From NCBI RefSeq assembly GCF_002802965.1, contig NZ_NXGA01000001.1, positions 2,771,277 through 2,809,155 of the forward strand: a DNA stretch of 37,879 bases. Reading direction: 5' to 3'. Source of the stretch: Sporolactobacillus pectinivorans (GTDB lineage: Bacteria; Bacillota; Bacilli; Bacillales; Sporolactobacillaceae). Below the pieces are notes generated by a model, which saw only the letters and a list, made by a program, of their open reading frames with translations, was not told the DNA's origin and did not search any database. Below, one piece after another: positions 1 through 7,643 of this stretch (positions within the stretch are counted from its first letter, which is position 1; each line of letters begins with the position of its first letter). A program made the translations under genes and the position numbers.

Positions 1-1515
1 GCAATTGCTGACAACGATGCTGATATAGCGACCCAGGAGCATGACAATGCCAAGCATCAGATTATAAAAAGGCGTGTTTCCGCTCAACCCACCGAAGGCC
101 GAGCCGTTATTCGCCGCCGCGGAACTGAACGCATAAAGAACCTCCGAGAAACCGTGCAGGCCCGGATTGGCAATGCTCGCCACACCGGTTTTCGTCACCA
201 GCGCGATGGCACTCGCGAACAGAATGAGGAAGGGATGGATTAGCAGCGCCAGCGTCGCCAGTTTGATCTCTCTTGCTTCAATTTTCTTGCCAAAGATTTC
301 CGGTGTCCGTCCAACCATCAATCCGGCAATGAATACAGTGATGATTAGATACATGATAATATTCAGCAGTCCGACGCCTTTCCCACCGAACACTACGTTC
401 AACATCATGAACAGCATTGGAACGAATCCACCAAGCGGTGTCAGGCTGTCATGCATCAGATTGACGGCACCTGTTGTGAACGCGGTCGTCGCACCGACAA
501 ACAAGCTGTCAAGCGGAAGACCGAAGCGCACTTCCTTACCTTCCATTGAAACCGCTGATATTCCGAGCAGCTTATGCAGAATCGGGTTGCCAGCTGCCTC
601 GCTCCAATAAACAAGCAGTGTTCCAAGAAACAGCATGGCAACGAGGAAAATATAAAGGATCACAGCCTGACGGCGATTTTTCAAAAACCGACCGAATGTA
701 AAAATCAATGCGGTCGGAATCACGGCCATGGTAATAATCTCAAGGATGTTGGTCATTACGTTCGGGTTTTCAAACGGGTGAGCTGAATTGGCGTTAAAAA
801 AACCACCACCGTTCGTGCCCAGCTGCTTAATCGCTTCCAGTGAGGCAATCGGTCCGCGGGAGATCGTCTGGGCTGCGCCCTGCAGTGTGTGCACCGTCTG
901 CGCACCGCTGAAGGTCTGCGGCAAACCAAGTCCGACAAAGACCAATGCCAGAATAAAGGCAAGCGGCAGAAGCAGGCGTGTATGCACTTTGACGAAATCG
1001 ACCCAGAAGTTGCCGAACGACTTTGACCTGTTGCCGACCAGGCCACGCAAAAATGCGATCACGGCCACAAGTCCGGTGGCCGCTGCGGTAAATTGCAGAT
1101 ACGTTATGACCATCATCTGGCTCAGATACGAGAGCGTCGATTCACCAGCGTAGTTCTGCCAGTCCGTATTGGTGATAAAGGAAGCCGCCGTATTAAATGC
1201 CAGATCCCACGGTACGGCATTCTGATGATCAGGGTTAAGCGGCAGCCATTGCTGCAGCCTCAGGATCAGGTAAACAAAAACCAGCATCATAAAATTGACC
1301 AGAAGCAAGGCTTTTAAATAACCCTTCCAGTCCATTTCCACCGAAGGCTTAATCCCGGAAACTTTGTAGATCAGTTTTTCACATGGCGTATAGACAACTT
1401 CCAGTCTGCTGCGCTGACCCGTGAACACCTTGTAAATATAACCGCCTAACGGGATGGCGATCAAAAGCGTAATTCCGAGAACCAGCAGAATTTGTATCAT
1501 TCCTAACCAAGTCAA
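1..1515 (-). CDS. kdpA: Potassium-transporting ATPase subunit KdpA, C-terminus cut by window edge
   Basis: This is the K+-translocating membrane subunit of the KdpFABC uptake pump. About 505 residues are visible and the rest lies beyond the left edge. Repeated pore-loop sequences typical of KdpA are readable: FNTAASFITNTDWQNY, the highly conserved GTNGGGFFNANS, TTGAVNLMHDSLTPLGG and a final AANNGSAF loop, each between hydrophobic spans. The first ATG is at 1500, but it has no ribosome binding site nearby. A TTG at 1513-1515, in frame five codons upstream, sits 7 bases after AAGGAGAG (1523-1530), so I take the TTG as start. kdpF lies 39 bases upstream. kdpB, kdpC and any kdpDE sensor genes are not in the window. 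No in-frame disruption is seen. Confidence 0.95.
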   Translation of the reverse strand, partial: MTWLGMIQILLVLGITLLIAIPLGGYIYKVFTGQRSRLEVVYTPCEKLIYKVSGIKPSVEMDWKGYLKALLLVNFMMLVFVYLILRLQQWLPLNPDHQNAVPWDLAFNTAASFITNTDWQNYAGESTLSYLSQMMVITYLQFTAAATGLVAVIAFLRGLVGNRSKSFGNFWVDFVKVHTRLLLPLAFILALVFVGLGLPQTFSGAQTVHTLQGAAQTISRGPIASLEAIKQLGTNGGGFFNANSAHPFENPNVMTNILEIITMAVIPTALIFTFGRFLKNRRQAVILYIFLVAMLFLGTLLVYWSEAAGNPILHKLLGISAVSMEGKEVRFGLPLDSLFVGATTAFTTGAVNLMHDSLTPLGGFVPMLFMMLNVVFGGKGVGLLNIIMYLIITVFIAGLMVGRTPEIFGKKIEAREIKLATLALLIHPFLILFASAIALVTKTGVASIANPGLHGFSEVLYAFSSAAANNGSAFGGLSGNTPFYNLMLGIVMLLGRYISIVVSNC

Positions 1516-1554
1516 CTATACCCTCTCCTTTTCGCAAATAACGCCGGGATTCTT

Positions 1555-1632
1555 TCAGAACTTTTCCGGATAGAAAATGACATATGTCAGATAAATCATC
1601 AGTAAAAACGAGATAACCACTAGTACCCACAT
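1555..1632 (-). CDS. kdpF: KdpF, 25-residue stabilising subunit of the Kdp pump
   Basis: This 25-residue single-span membrane peptide reads MWVLVVISFLLMIYLTYVIF and ends in YPEKF. The closing (F/Y)-x-PE-(K/R)-F signature is typical of KdpF, which packs against KdpA and stabilises the complex. A GAGGTG ribosome binding site (1641-1646) lies 8 bases before the ATG. It sits directly upstream of kdpA on the same strand, the usual kdpF position. Confidence 0.9.
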   Translation of the reverse strand: MWVLVVISFLLMIYLTYVIFYPEKF

Positions 1633-1647
1633 TTTTTTCACCTCGTA

Positions 1648-1731
1648 TTAGGCTTTATCGAATATACGGACGAACAGAGCAAACAGCAGAAAAGTGGCAA
1701 CAAAGAGTCCCAGTGACACAAGATCGCCCAT
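1648..1731 (-). CDS. 27-residue membrane peptide heading the kdp operon
   Basis: An ATG at 1729-1731 opens a 27-residue frame, MGDLVSLGLFVATFLLFALF then VRIFDKA, ending in TAA at 1648-1650. It is one hydrophobic helix followed by a short charged tail. A purine-rich site (AAAGGAAGGGGA just upstream) precedes it, and its stop lies within a few bases of the kdpF ribosome binding site, so the three genes look like one transcript. It lacks the PEKF end of KdpF and is not a duplicate of it. Small peptides ending in a charged segment are, as I recall, found at this place in other kdp operons. The function is unknown and a role as an extra Kdp accessory peptide is inference. Confidence 0.6.
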   Translation of the reverse strand: MGDLVSLGLFVATFLLFALFVRIFDKA

Positions 1732-1813
1732 TCAGATCATTCCCCTTCCTTTGTCGTACAAATGTAGAAAAGTGATCTTATTGACTATTGCTCATTTATT
1801 TTAAAATGATTTT

Positions 1814-1866
1814 GCGTAAAAATAGTGTGAAGGATTCACGTCCCCGCATAAAAAAAGCGTAAAAAT
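1814..1866. repeat. Direct repeat GCGTAAAAAT in kdp/tetR divergent region
   Basis: The ten-base sequence GCGTAAAAAT occurs at 1814-1823 and again at 1857-1866, 43 bases apart, between the kdp operon and the divergent tetR gene. It could be a regulator site for kdp or chance in AT-rich DNA. No kdp promoter could be placed with confidence. Confidence 0.25.
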
Positions 1867-1878
1867 GAATTAAAAGAA

Positions 1879-1907
1879 TTGACAATGAATCACAATTTTA
1901 ATAAAAT
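1879..1907 (+). promoter_or_regulatory. SigA-type promoter of the tetR/efflux operon
   Basis: TTGACA (1879-1884), a 17-base spacer and TAAAAT (1902-1907) form a near-consensus vegetative promoter. The predicted start point falls at about 1914, directly before the operator at 1917-1928, so a bound repressor would block initiation. Confidence 0.85.
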
Positions 1908-1916
1908 AATTTAAGA

Positions 1917-1928
1917 CCAACCGGTCGG
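1917..1928. promoter_or_regulatory. TetR operator O1
   Basis: CCAACCGGTCGG is an imperfect palindrome centred on ACCGGT. It shares CCGGTCGG with the perfect copy at 2560-2573, so both are likely bound by the adjacent TetR regulator. It lies just downstream of the -10 box. Confidence 0.75.
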
Positions 1929-1956
1929 ATTTATTTGAAAATGAAGGGATTTCAGC

Positions 1957-2538
1957 ATGGGTAAAAAACAAGAAATCATCCAAATGGCCACGCGTTTATT
2001 CTTAGTTGACGGTTTTGAGGGCGTATCAATGAATGACATCGTTAAGGTGACAGGAACCTCTAAGGGAGGCATCTATAATTATTTTGCAAGCAAAGAAAAT
2101 TTATTCTTGGCGGTGGTAGAAAACATCTTAAGTCATCATACCCAATCTCGCACTCAGAATTTGCTAACCCATCAGTTCCCGACGTTTAAGGCTTTTTACA
2201 CGGCATATGTGAACCTTATTTTTGATACGCTAACTCGTGTTAAGGCCGGAAATATTTTCATGTTATTTTATGATGCCATTAAAATTTCTTCTGATCTGTC
2301 CGAAAAAATCGATACGGTACAGGAAGAAGCAGTTTTAGCCTTCGTTAATCAAATTGAAGTTGCAAAAAAAAATGGTGAAATCAATAGGTCGACTGATGCC
2401 CAGGCTATTGCAAAATTATTCATGTCACTTAAAGAGGGAGTCTCTGCTGACTACATACTTGCTATGTACACGGTTGATCAGGCACGGGACCAATTAATGA
2501 CACACTATGATACGATTTATCAGCTGCTTAAGGTATAA
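1957..2538 (+). CDS. TetR/AcrR-family repressor of the adjacent efflux pump
   Basis: This 193-residue protein has the TetR-type N-terminal helix-turn-helix at about residues 24-43 (SMNDIVKVTGTSKGGIYNYF) and a variable all-helical ligand domain after it. The ATG has AAGGGA 7 bases upstream. It is the first gene after a strong promoter with an operator at the start point, and a perfect copy of that operator precedes the following efflux gene. This implies autorepression and control of the pump, with release by a pump substrate. The ligand is unknown. A weak hairpin with a T-run overlaps the stop codon (2530-2548) and may limit read-through. Confidence 0.93.
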   Translation: MGKKQEIIQMATRLFLVDGFEGVSMNDIVKVTGTSKGGIYNYFASKENLFLAVVENILSHHTQSRTQNLLTHQFPTFKAFYTAYVNLIFDTLTRVKAGNIFMLFYDAIKISSDLSEKIDTVQEEAVLAFVNQIEVAKKNGEINRSTDAQAIAKLFMSLKEGVSADYILAMYTVDQARDQLMTHYDTIYQLLKV

Positions 2539-2548
2539 CCTTTTTTTT
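2530..2548 (+). terminator. Small hairpin with T-run overlapping the tetR stop
   Basis: AAGGT-ATA-ACCTT is followed directly by six T. The stem has only 5 bp, so it is at most a partial terminator that would lower pump transcription relative to tetR. Confidence 0.35.
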
Positions 2549-2559
2549 AATCATCGCAA

Positions 2560-2573
2560 ACCGACCGGTCGGT
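2560..2573. promoter_or_regulatory. TetR operator O2, perfect 14-bp palindrome
   Basis: ACCGACCGGTCGGT is fully self-complementary. It lies between tetR and the efflux gene and ends 4 bases before the pump's ribosome binding site, where a bound repressor could act as a roadblock. Confidence 0.85.
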
Positions 2574-2591
2574 ATTAAGGAGGAGGAAAAC

Positions 2592-4130
2592 ATGATGCGA
2601 ACAAGAGATACATTTCTAATTGTCAGCAGTATCGCCCTAAGTATGTTGATTGCAAGCCTTGATTTAATGGTGGTCACAACTTCACTGCCAACAATTATCG
2701 GCCAACTCAAAGGATTTGACTACTATACTTGGCCGCTTATTATTTTTTCATTAACTACAGCGATCGCTACGCCATTAATGGGGAAAATGAGTGACGTATA
2801 TGGCTTTAAACCCATTTATCTGTTTGGACTTGTCATTTTTTTAATCGGATCCATTATGAATGGCCTGGCAGGTAACATTTGGGTATTGATTGTTGGCCGT
2901 GGCATTCAAGGTATTGGTGGAGCCGTTTTGATTTCTAATTCCTTAACCGTTGTGGGCTTGTTATTTGAACCCGTTAAACGTACTAAGTACATGGGTATTT
3001 TGGGCACGACAAGCATCGTAGCTATGATTTTGGGACCGACACTCGGTGGCTGGATCACATCGACATTTGATTGGCATTGGATTTTTTGGATCAACATTCC
3101 AATTATTTTAACTGCGTTTGGATTAGTCGTTTTTGCACATTTTCCAAAAATAACTGATGATGATATTCATCATCCGATCGATTTTCTTGGTGCGATTGTT
3201 TTGATTTTAACGATGGTCCCATTACTCTTGGTATTTACATGGGCGGGCAACAAGTATGCCTGGGGATCGCTGATAATAATCGCATTATCAGTGGGAACTG
3301 CCGTGATGCTTTCAATTTTTATTTCAGTTGAATTCAAAGCAAAGAATCCCATTGTACCACTTGAAATGTTTAAGAAGATGACGTTTGATAGTTCAGCGAT
3401 TAACATGTTTTTGATTAACGGTATACTGGGGGCTGTGCTTGTTTTTGTACCTCTTTATTTGCAAAGCGTACTCGGTTTTTCAGCGAGTCTCGCAGGTGAT
3501 TTTTTAACACCAATGATGATAAGCATGGTAGTGGCAATGCTTATTGGTGGTATCGTTGTTGAAAAGACCGGCAAATATAAGTTACAAACGATTTTGGGGA
3601 TAGTGATTACCGGTATAGGGGCTTTTTTGTTAACTGGTCTGACAGTGACCACTGCTAACTTGAATGTAGTCCTGGATCTCGCCATCTTTGGTTTTGGTGC
3701 AGGGCTTGCGATTCCGGTCTTTACCTCAATTGCACAAAGCTCATTTCCGGAATCGCAAATGGGCGCAGTTACCGCAGGCATTCAACTCTTTAAAAATTTG
3801 GGGCAAACGATCATACCCTCGCTTCTGTCAACAGCGATGATGCACGAAATGAGTGCTAAAATGAGCAATGTTAATTGGCGCCATTTACCCAATATAGTAA
3901 CGGGTTCTCTTAAAAATGTTAATAATATCAGCAATCCGGGTTTCTTCAAGGAATTGGAAACCAAATTACCGGCAAGTGTGTTGGAATCCGTCAAACTGAT
4001 TATTAACGACCTGAGGCATGTATTGGTTCATTCGATTGACTCAGTACTTTGGTGGGCAGTTGCCCTTACGGCCATTTCATTAATCGTTCAAACGGCTGCA
4101 AAAGAAATCAAATTAGTTCAGAAGAAGTAA
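2592..4130 (+). CDS. MFS drug exporter, DHA2 (14-TM) family
   Basis: This is a 512-residue proton-driven multidrug exporter of the EmrB/QacA (DHA2) type in the cytoplasmic membrane. The first helix carries the motif SLDLMVVTTSLPTI (22-35). The MFS loop motif GKMSDVYGFKP is at 64-74, and the helix-5 motif (LGPTLGGWI) follows RG-IQGIGGA. Hydrophobicity suggests 14 helices, with a hydrophilic segment of about 60 residues before the last one (about residues 420-475), as in other DHA2 pumps. AAGGAGGAGG stands 5 bases before the ATG at 2592, or 8 before a second ATG at 2595; either may be used. It is the second gene of the tetR operon and is preceded by operator O2. The substrate cannot be told from sequence. 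Confidence 0.93.
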   Translation: MMRTRDTFLIVSSIALSMLIASLDLMVVTTSLPTIIGQLKGFDYYTWPLIIFSLTTAIATPLMGKMSDVYGFKPIYLFGLVIFLIGSIMNGLAGNIWVLIVGRGIQGIGGAVLISNSLTVVGLLFEPVKRTKYMGILGTTSIVAMILGPTLGGWITSTFDWHWIFWINIPIILTAFGLVVFAHFPKITDDDIHHPIDFLGAIVLILTMVPLLLVFTWAGNKYAWGSLIIIALSVGTAVMLSIFISVEFKAKNPIVPLEMFKKMTFDSSAINMFLINGILGAVLVFVPLYLQSVLGFSASLAGDFLTPMMISMVVAMLIGGIVVEKTGKYKLQTILGIVITGIGAFLLTGLTVTTANLNVVLDLAIFGFGAGLAIPVFTSIAQSSFPESQMGAVTAGIQLFKNLGQTIIPSLLSTAMMHEMSAKMSNVNWRHLPNIVTGSLKNVNNISNPGFFKELETKLPASVLESVKLIINDLRHVLVHSIDSVLWWAVALTAISLIVQTAAKEIKLVQKK

Positions 4131-4495
4131 ATGAAAGCTGAGATCAGCACCTCAATAAGTGGTATTTTTACTCGTTTTAAATGCTGATTAATGATAAAGA
4201 TGTCTTCATCGCAAATAAGTTCTCTTTTAAACGGTTAGTTTTAAAATCAAATTTGCCAACTGAAACAGAATAGAAACACCATCATAAAATCCGGGGTTAT
4301 CATTAAAGCGACGAAACCATAATGAAGGAAGGAAGCGTATTTATGATGGCTTGTAGCCAGCGTAGCACAAAAAGTAGAAGTTTTGCACACTCTGTGGCTC
4401 AGAAATATTTGTATTTCTTTCATAGTGGTATGTTCGAATTGAAGATGGATTTATGTAATTAATAAATTATTCGGGTATATTATCGCTGTTGTATC
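4131..4495. other. Intergenic stretch with a possible 39-residue ORF
   Basis: This lies between two convergent genes. A 10-bp inverted repeat, CCATCATAAA (4279-4288) and TTTATGATGG (4340-4349), brackets the site AAGGAAGGAAG (4325-4335). An ATG at 4343 opens a 39-codon frame on the plus strand (stop 4460-4462; starts MMACSQRSTK). The ribosome binding site is good but I recognise no homologue, and the frame may be fortuitous. No clear terminator for the efflux gene is seen. Confidence 0.3.
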
Positions 4496-5659
4496 CTATT
4501 TTATGTCGGCAAGATTATTCTTACCGGTAAGTACATCCTCTTGCATAATATGCATAAATTTATCCGGTTCTTCAAACATTGGGCTATGGGCAGAGTCTTT
4601 AAACAAATAAAAACCTTTGATTGGAGCCTGCAATTTTTTGAAATAAGATTCCGCCAGTGTATGTGAGACGGTGTAATCGTAAATTCCGCTGAAAAAATAG
4701 GTAGGTATATCAAGTTTCGGCACTCTTATAGTCAAGTCTGTCGAGAGCATTTGATTCTCTAGGTCGGTAGAGTTTTTTAAAAACGCTTTTCCACGCCATA
4801 TGTTTATCTTTTCCCCCAGCGTATAAGCCCGGCTCTCCATCACAGGGAAAAAAATGCCGGTGATTACCGAATGCATATCATGCATCGTCCCGATGCCAAG
4901 TTTGTGCATCGCGTTGTCGCGCAAAGAAGATTTCAGGTATGCATTTAAAGCAGAGACATATTTGGTAACCGGATATGTCTCCAGCTTTTTCACCATATTC
5001 TTATCTCCGTCAGCCTGATACTGTCCAAGCATATATTGATATGCTTGTATTTCTGATTCACGTTGCTGCGAAACTTGCCCTACCCCAATATAGGCTTTAT
5101 ACAGTTGTGGATCACGTGCCGCAACCTGTATACCTAGGTAAGTGCCCCACGAATGCCCCATAAGATAAATTTTCTGCTGTCCAAAACGATTTCTCAGATA
5201 GTTTGTCACCGACAAAGTATCTGATATCAATTGTTCGGTCGTTTCCGAACTTGCAAGAATATCATTTTTATAGGATAGTCCACTTCCACGTTGTTCCCAA
5301 TAACAGACGGTAAAGCTGTTCGCGATTTGCGGGCAATATTTTTCAAAAAAAGTGTATTCCGGCATTCCGGGCCCACCATGCAGAAATAACAGCACTGGAT
5401 TATTCTTATTCTTGCTTTCAATGAACATCCCTTGCTTTACCCCATTGATGTTTACGTAGATTTTCTCGGAGATACTGCCTGCGATCACCTTTCCGTTCTT
5501 ATCAAGAAATGGTTTTGGCTTACCAGGACTCATGACAAGCAGCACACCAGCAAGAACTAGTACGAAAGCTAATATGATAGAAAGCGAGATCAATACGATT
5601 CGTCCCATCCTTCGCGTAAAAATTTGAATCGGAACCTTCATGATACTGTTTTTTGTCAT
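4496..5659 (-). CDS. Membrane-anchored alpha/beta hydrolase (prolyl aminopeptidase-like)
   Basis: This 387-residue protein has an N-terminal membrane anchor (about 20-43) and an external alpha/beta-hydrolase domain. HGGPGMP (94-100) forms the oxyanion region of the proline iminopeptidase-like group. WEQRGSG follows at about 121-127. The nucleophile elbow is GHSWG (Ser170), with probable Asp328 (GIYDYT) and His358 (SAHSP). An upstream ATG at 5695 exists, but the ATG at 5659 has GAGGAGG 8 bases before it, so I use that one. It follows a TetR-family gene by 23 bases on the same strand and is probably co-transcribed and co-repressed with it. The substrate is unknown: the domain family includes peptidases, esterases and epoxide or haloalkane hydrolases. 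Confidence 0.88.
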   Translation of the reverse strand: MTKNSIMKVPIQIFTRRMGRIVLISLSIILAFVLVLAGVLLVMSPGKPKPFLDKNGKVIAGSISEKIYVNINGVKQGMFIESKNKNNPVLLFLHGGPGMPEYTFFEKYCPQIANSFTVCYWEQRGSGLSYKNDILASSETTEQLISDTLSVTNYLRNRFGQQKIYLMGHSWGTYLGIQVAARDPQLYKAYIGVGQVSQQRESEIQAYQYMLGQYQADGDKNMVKKLETYPVTKYVSALNAYLKSSLRDNAMHKLGIGTMHDMHSVITGIFFPVMESRAYTLGEKINIWRGKAFLKNSTDLENQMLSTDLTIRVPKLDIPTYFFSGIYDYTVSHTLAESYFKKLQAPIKGFYLFKDSAHSPMFEEPDKFMHIMQEDVLTGKNNLADIK

Positions 5660-5682
5660 TTTATTTTCCTCCTCATTTGCAT

Positions 5683-6264
5683 TTACTTCTTCCAAATGAT
5701 ATCCTCAATCTTTGCCTCCCAATCCTCGCTATAATGAACGTTTGGCATTGTTGCGATCGAAGCGAGGCCATGAACAGTTGCAAACATGGATATTATAATG
5801 TCTAATAATTTTACTTCGGGAAATCCATTTTTTCTTAATACGCGCAGGGAGGTAGATTTGAAAAGCTCAAATGGTGGGAAATTATTTGTCCCTTCAGTAT
5901 CCATTGAAAGATTAATTTTCATACGCGTATGAGCACATAAAAATGGAAAGTACTGTGGATCTTTAAGAAAAAACATAATATATGATTTGCCCATTTGAAT
6001 CAGCAAATAGGTGTTATCAGAATCGGGACTGGATTGGATTGTATCCTCCAGTACTTTCATAAGTTTTTCTTGTATATGATCCTGCATTGCTTTCAACAAG
6101 GCTTCCTTGTTCTCAAAATGGCTGTATGGTGCTGCTTCGCTCACACCACATAAAGATGCCACCTTCCTTAAAGAAAAATTTTTTCCCCCTTCGTGATTAA
6201 TAAGTTCAATACCGGCTTCTATCAGAGTATTTCTCAAGTTTCCGTGATGGTAAGGTTTATGCAT
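5683..6264 (-). CDS. TetR-family regulator with WHG-type C-terminus
   Basis: This is a 193-residue regulator. The N-terminus MHKPYHHGNLRNTLIEAG and the helix-turn-helix at about 30-52 (SLRKVASLCGVSEAAPYSHF) match the TetR subgroup whose effector domain is of the WHG type. AGGAGAGG lies 9 bases before the ATG. It heads a two-gene unit with the anchored hydrolase. A near-ideal palindrome lies at 6281-6309, just upstream of its ribosome binding site, so autorepression is likely. The inducer is unknown and may be a substrate or product of the hydrolase. Confidence 0.92.
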   Translation of the reverse strand: MHKPYHHGNLRNTLIEAGIELINHEGGKNFSLRKVASLCGVSEAAPYSHFENKEALLKAMQDHIQEKLMKVLEDTIQSSPDSDNTYLLIQMGKSYIMFFLKDPQYFPFLCAHTRMKINLSMDTEGTNNFPPFELFKSTSLRVLRKNGFPEVKLLDIIISMFATVHGLASIATMPNVHYSEDWEAKIEDIIWKK

Positions 6265-6280
6265 TTGGTTTTGCCTCTCC

Positions 6281-6309
6281 TCATAATCTTAACAACGTTA
6301 AGATTATGA
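6281..6309. promoter_or_regulatory. Operator palindrome of the TetR/hydrolase unit
   Basis: TCATAATCTTAAC (6281-6293) and GTTAAGATTATGA (6297-6309) are perfect 13-base inverted arms around a 3-base centre. A degenerate second copy (ATCTTCTCAACGTCAATAAT, about 6317-6336) follows, giving a possible second, weaker site. Confidence 0.85.
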
Positions 6310-6474
6310 CATAAAATCTTCTCAACGTCAATAATTTGCAAAGCTTATCTTGGGATTAAAAACAGTTACCCAAGTCCAAAGATTCCCATTATGTTTATAT
6401 ACTGTTGCTGCTGAATTTCATCTAATCAAAACTTGTCTTCAAATCGTTCCTATCACACAAAAGGAGTTCTTCAC

Positions 6475-6567
6475 ATGCTTAAAACCTTTCGCAGATTGAT
6501 TCTCGCCTCTGAAAGAGCTTCCACTCTAATTGAAATAAACATAGGTATTTACCCATACTTTAATTAA
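6475..6567 (+). CDS. Possible 30-residue peptide ending in a repeated motif
   Basis: AAGGAG (6461-6466) stands 8 bases before an ATG that opens MLKTFRRLILASERASTLIE followed by INIGIYPYFN and TAA. The N-terminus is basic and amphipathic. The last ten codons coincide with a DNA motif repeated elsewhere in the window (8674-8700, 19357-19383), so the C-terminus may simply be repeat DNA read as protein. The ribosome binding site argues for translation; the lack of a known family and the repeat argue against. Its function is unknown. Confidence 0.3.
   Translation: MLKTFRRLILASERASTLIEINIGIYPYFN
6532..6558 (+). repeat. Dispersed 27-bp repeat, copy 1
   Basis: The sequence is GAAATAAACATAGGTATTT followed by ACCCATAC. 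It is identical to the copy at 19357-19383 except for the last base, and matches 8674-8700 at about 23 of 27 positions. An unrelated sequence follows directly after the CCCATA boundary in most copies, as at the edge of an inserted element. Confidence 0.7.
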
Positions 6568-6590
6568 ACTTATATCCTAGCCTGCGAAAA

Positions 6591-6636
6591 AAGCGATAAA
6601 CACCATCAAATTCATAACAAGGTAATTTTATCGCTT
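6591..6636. repeat. Hairpin repeat, copy A
   Basis: AAGCGATAAA (6591-6600) and TTTATCGCTT (6627-6636) form a perfect 10-bp stem. The loop carries CACC and AACAAGG, also present at the same spacing in the copy at 11878-11931. It lies 33 bases after dispersed repeat copy 1 and may also act as a terminator between the tail-to-tail flanking units. Confidence 0.6.
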
Positions 6637-6790
6637 AATAAAGAAATTTTTTTAGAAATCTTTGTTTACCAATGTTTACTGCGCAGTGAAACACGTACAA
6701 TGAAATTCATGATGGGTTGCCGAGAAAAAGCGAAAGTTACTGAATTTGTTGAATATGGAGGAATCATCCGATATCGCCGTATTCCTTTTT

Positions 6791-7339
6791 TTAATCTAAC
6801 CCTATAAACAGATCATGACATTGGTTGGTCAATTTCCCATATAGGGATGCCGCTTGTTCAGCGGATTTCTTATTTTGATCAACGTATGTTTTCAGGAACA
6901 TATACGTTGCACCGGCATAATAGTTTGAAATAAACTCTGTATACTCATTTTCGATGTTATTTTGAGCGATAATGTCTCGATTTAGACCGGTCAGTCGGTC
7001 GATCACCGCACGATCAATCCTTGCCCACTCGATTAATTCAAACAGGCTCCGTTCATTATTCCAATATTTAATGAGCAGTGAAACAAAATTCGCTGCTGTT
7101 AGTTCATTTCTTTTCAAATTTTCTTTAAAGTCTTCCATGAGTTGGTTTAATTTCGACAGAATAACCGCGTCTTTTGTTAAATAATTTCTATAAAAGGTTT
7201 GCCTCGCAATGCCTGCCTTATCACTTAAATTGCGAATCGATATCGATTCATAATTCACATTTTGTTTTTTAAAATAGAGCAAGCTGTCAAACAGATATCT
7301 TTGGGTCCTTTCAACACGTTTATCAATCGTTTTATGCAC
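6791..7339 (-). CDS. TetR-family regulator divergent from the SDR gene
   Basis: This is a 182-residue TetR-type regulator with its helix-turn-helix at about 33-52 (SIRNLSDKAGIARQTFYRNY). The C-terminal domain (FELIEWARIDRAVI and the closing AGATYMFL segment) resembles the DhaS-like branch of TetR effector domains. The frame opens at an ATG at 7387, but that lacks a ribosome binding site. A GTG at 7337-7339 has GAGGGG 6 bases upstream and gives a more usual N-terminus, so I use it. It is divergent from the short-chain dehydrogenase gene, with a 30-bp palindrome in between, and most likely represses that gene and itself. Confidence 0.85.
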   Translation of the reverse strand: MHKTIDKRVERTQRYLFDSLLYFKKQNVNYESISIRNLSDKAGIARQTFYRNYLTKDAVILSKLNQLMEDFKENLKRNELTAANFVSLLIKYWNNERSLFELIEWARIDRAVIDRLTGLNRDIIAQNNIENEYTEFISNYYAGATYMFLKTYVDQNKKSAEQAASLYGKLTNQCHDLFIGLD

Positions 7340-7417
7340 CAAAATCCCCTCTTTGTCACTTATCTCTGCCAATCGCTTGTTTTTCATTGGTTCGATTATA
7401 TAATTGAGTTATATAAA

Positions 7418-7447
7418 TTACAAGTGTCACATATGTTACACTTGTAA
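7418..7447. promoter_or_regulatory. 30-bp operator palindrome between tetR and SDR
   Basis: TTACAAGTGT (7418-7427) and ACACTTGTAA (7438-7447) are perfect arms. The middle contains ACATATGT, itself palindromic about the same centre, so the full 30 bases are symmetric apart from one mismatched pair. The site lies 79 bases upstream of the tetR GTG start. Confidence 0.85.
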
Positions 7448-7643
7448 CCGAATGGAGAGAAAGCTGTTGTTCCGATTGCTATCAACAAATTGTGACAAAG
7501 TACAGGCCAAACTATCAGGAGATACAAAAGATTGTTGCATATACATGCCGATCCATTCATTTGTAAATCATCGGCACTTAATTTAGAACGGGCATCAACT
7601 TCTGTAAATTTATATTGTGAAATATCAAGGGAGGGCGGACCTA

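Noticed and set aside
1379..1630. 83-codon minus-strand frame overlapping kdpF and kdpA start
   Set aside because: It is the +1 frame of kdpF and kdpA; the real genes have ribosome binding sites and family matches.
1740..1956. c-di-AMP (ydaO-type) riboswitch before kdp
   Set aside because: The kdp leader is only a short AT-rich stretch without the conserved blocks of that riboswitch.
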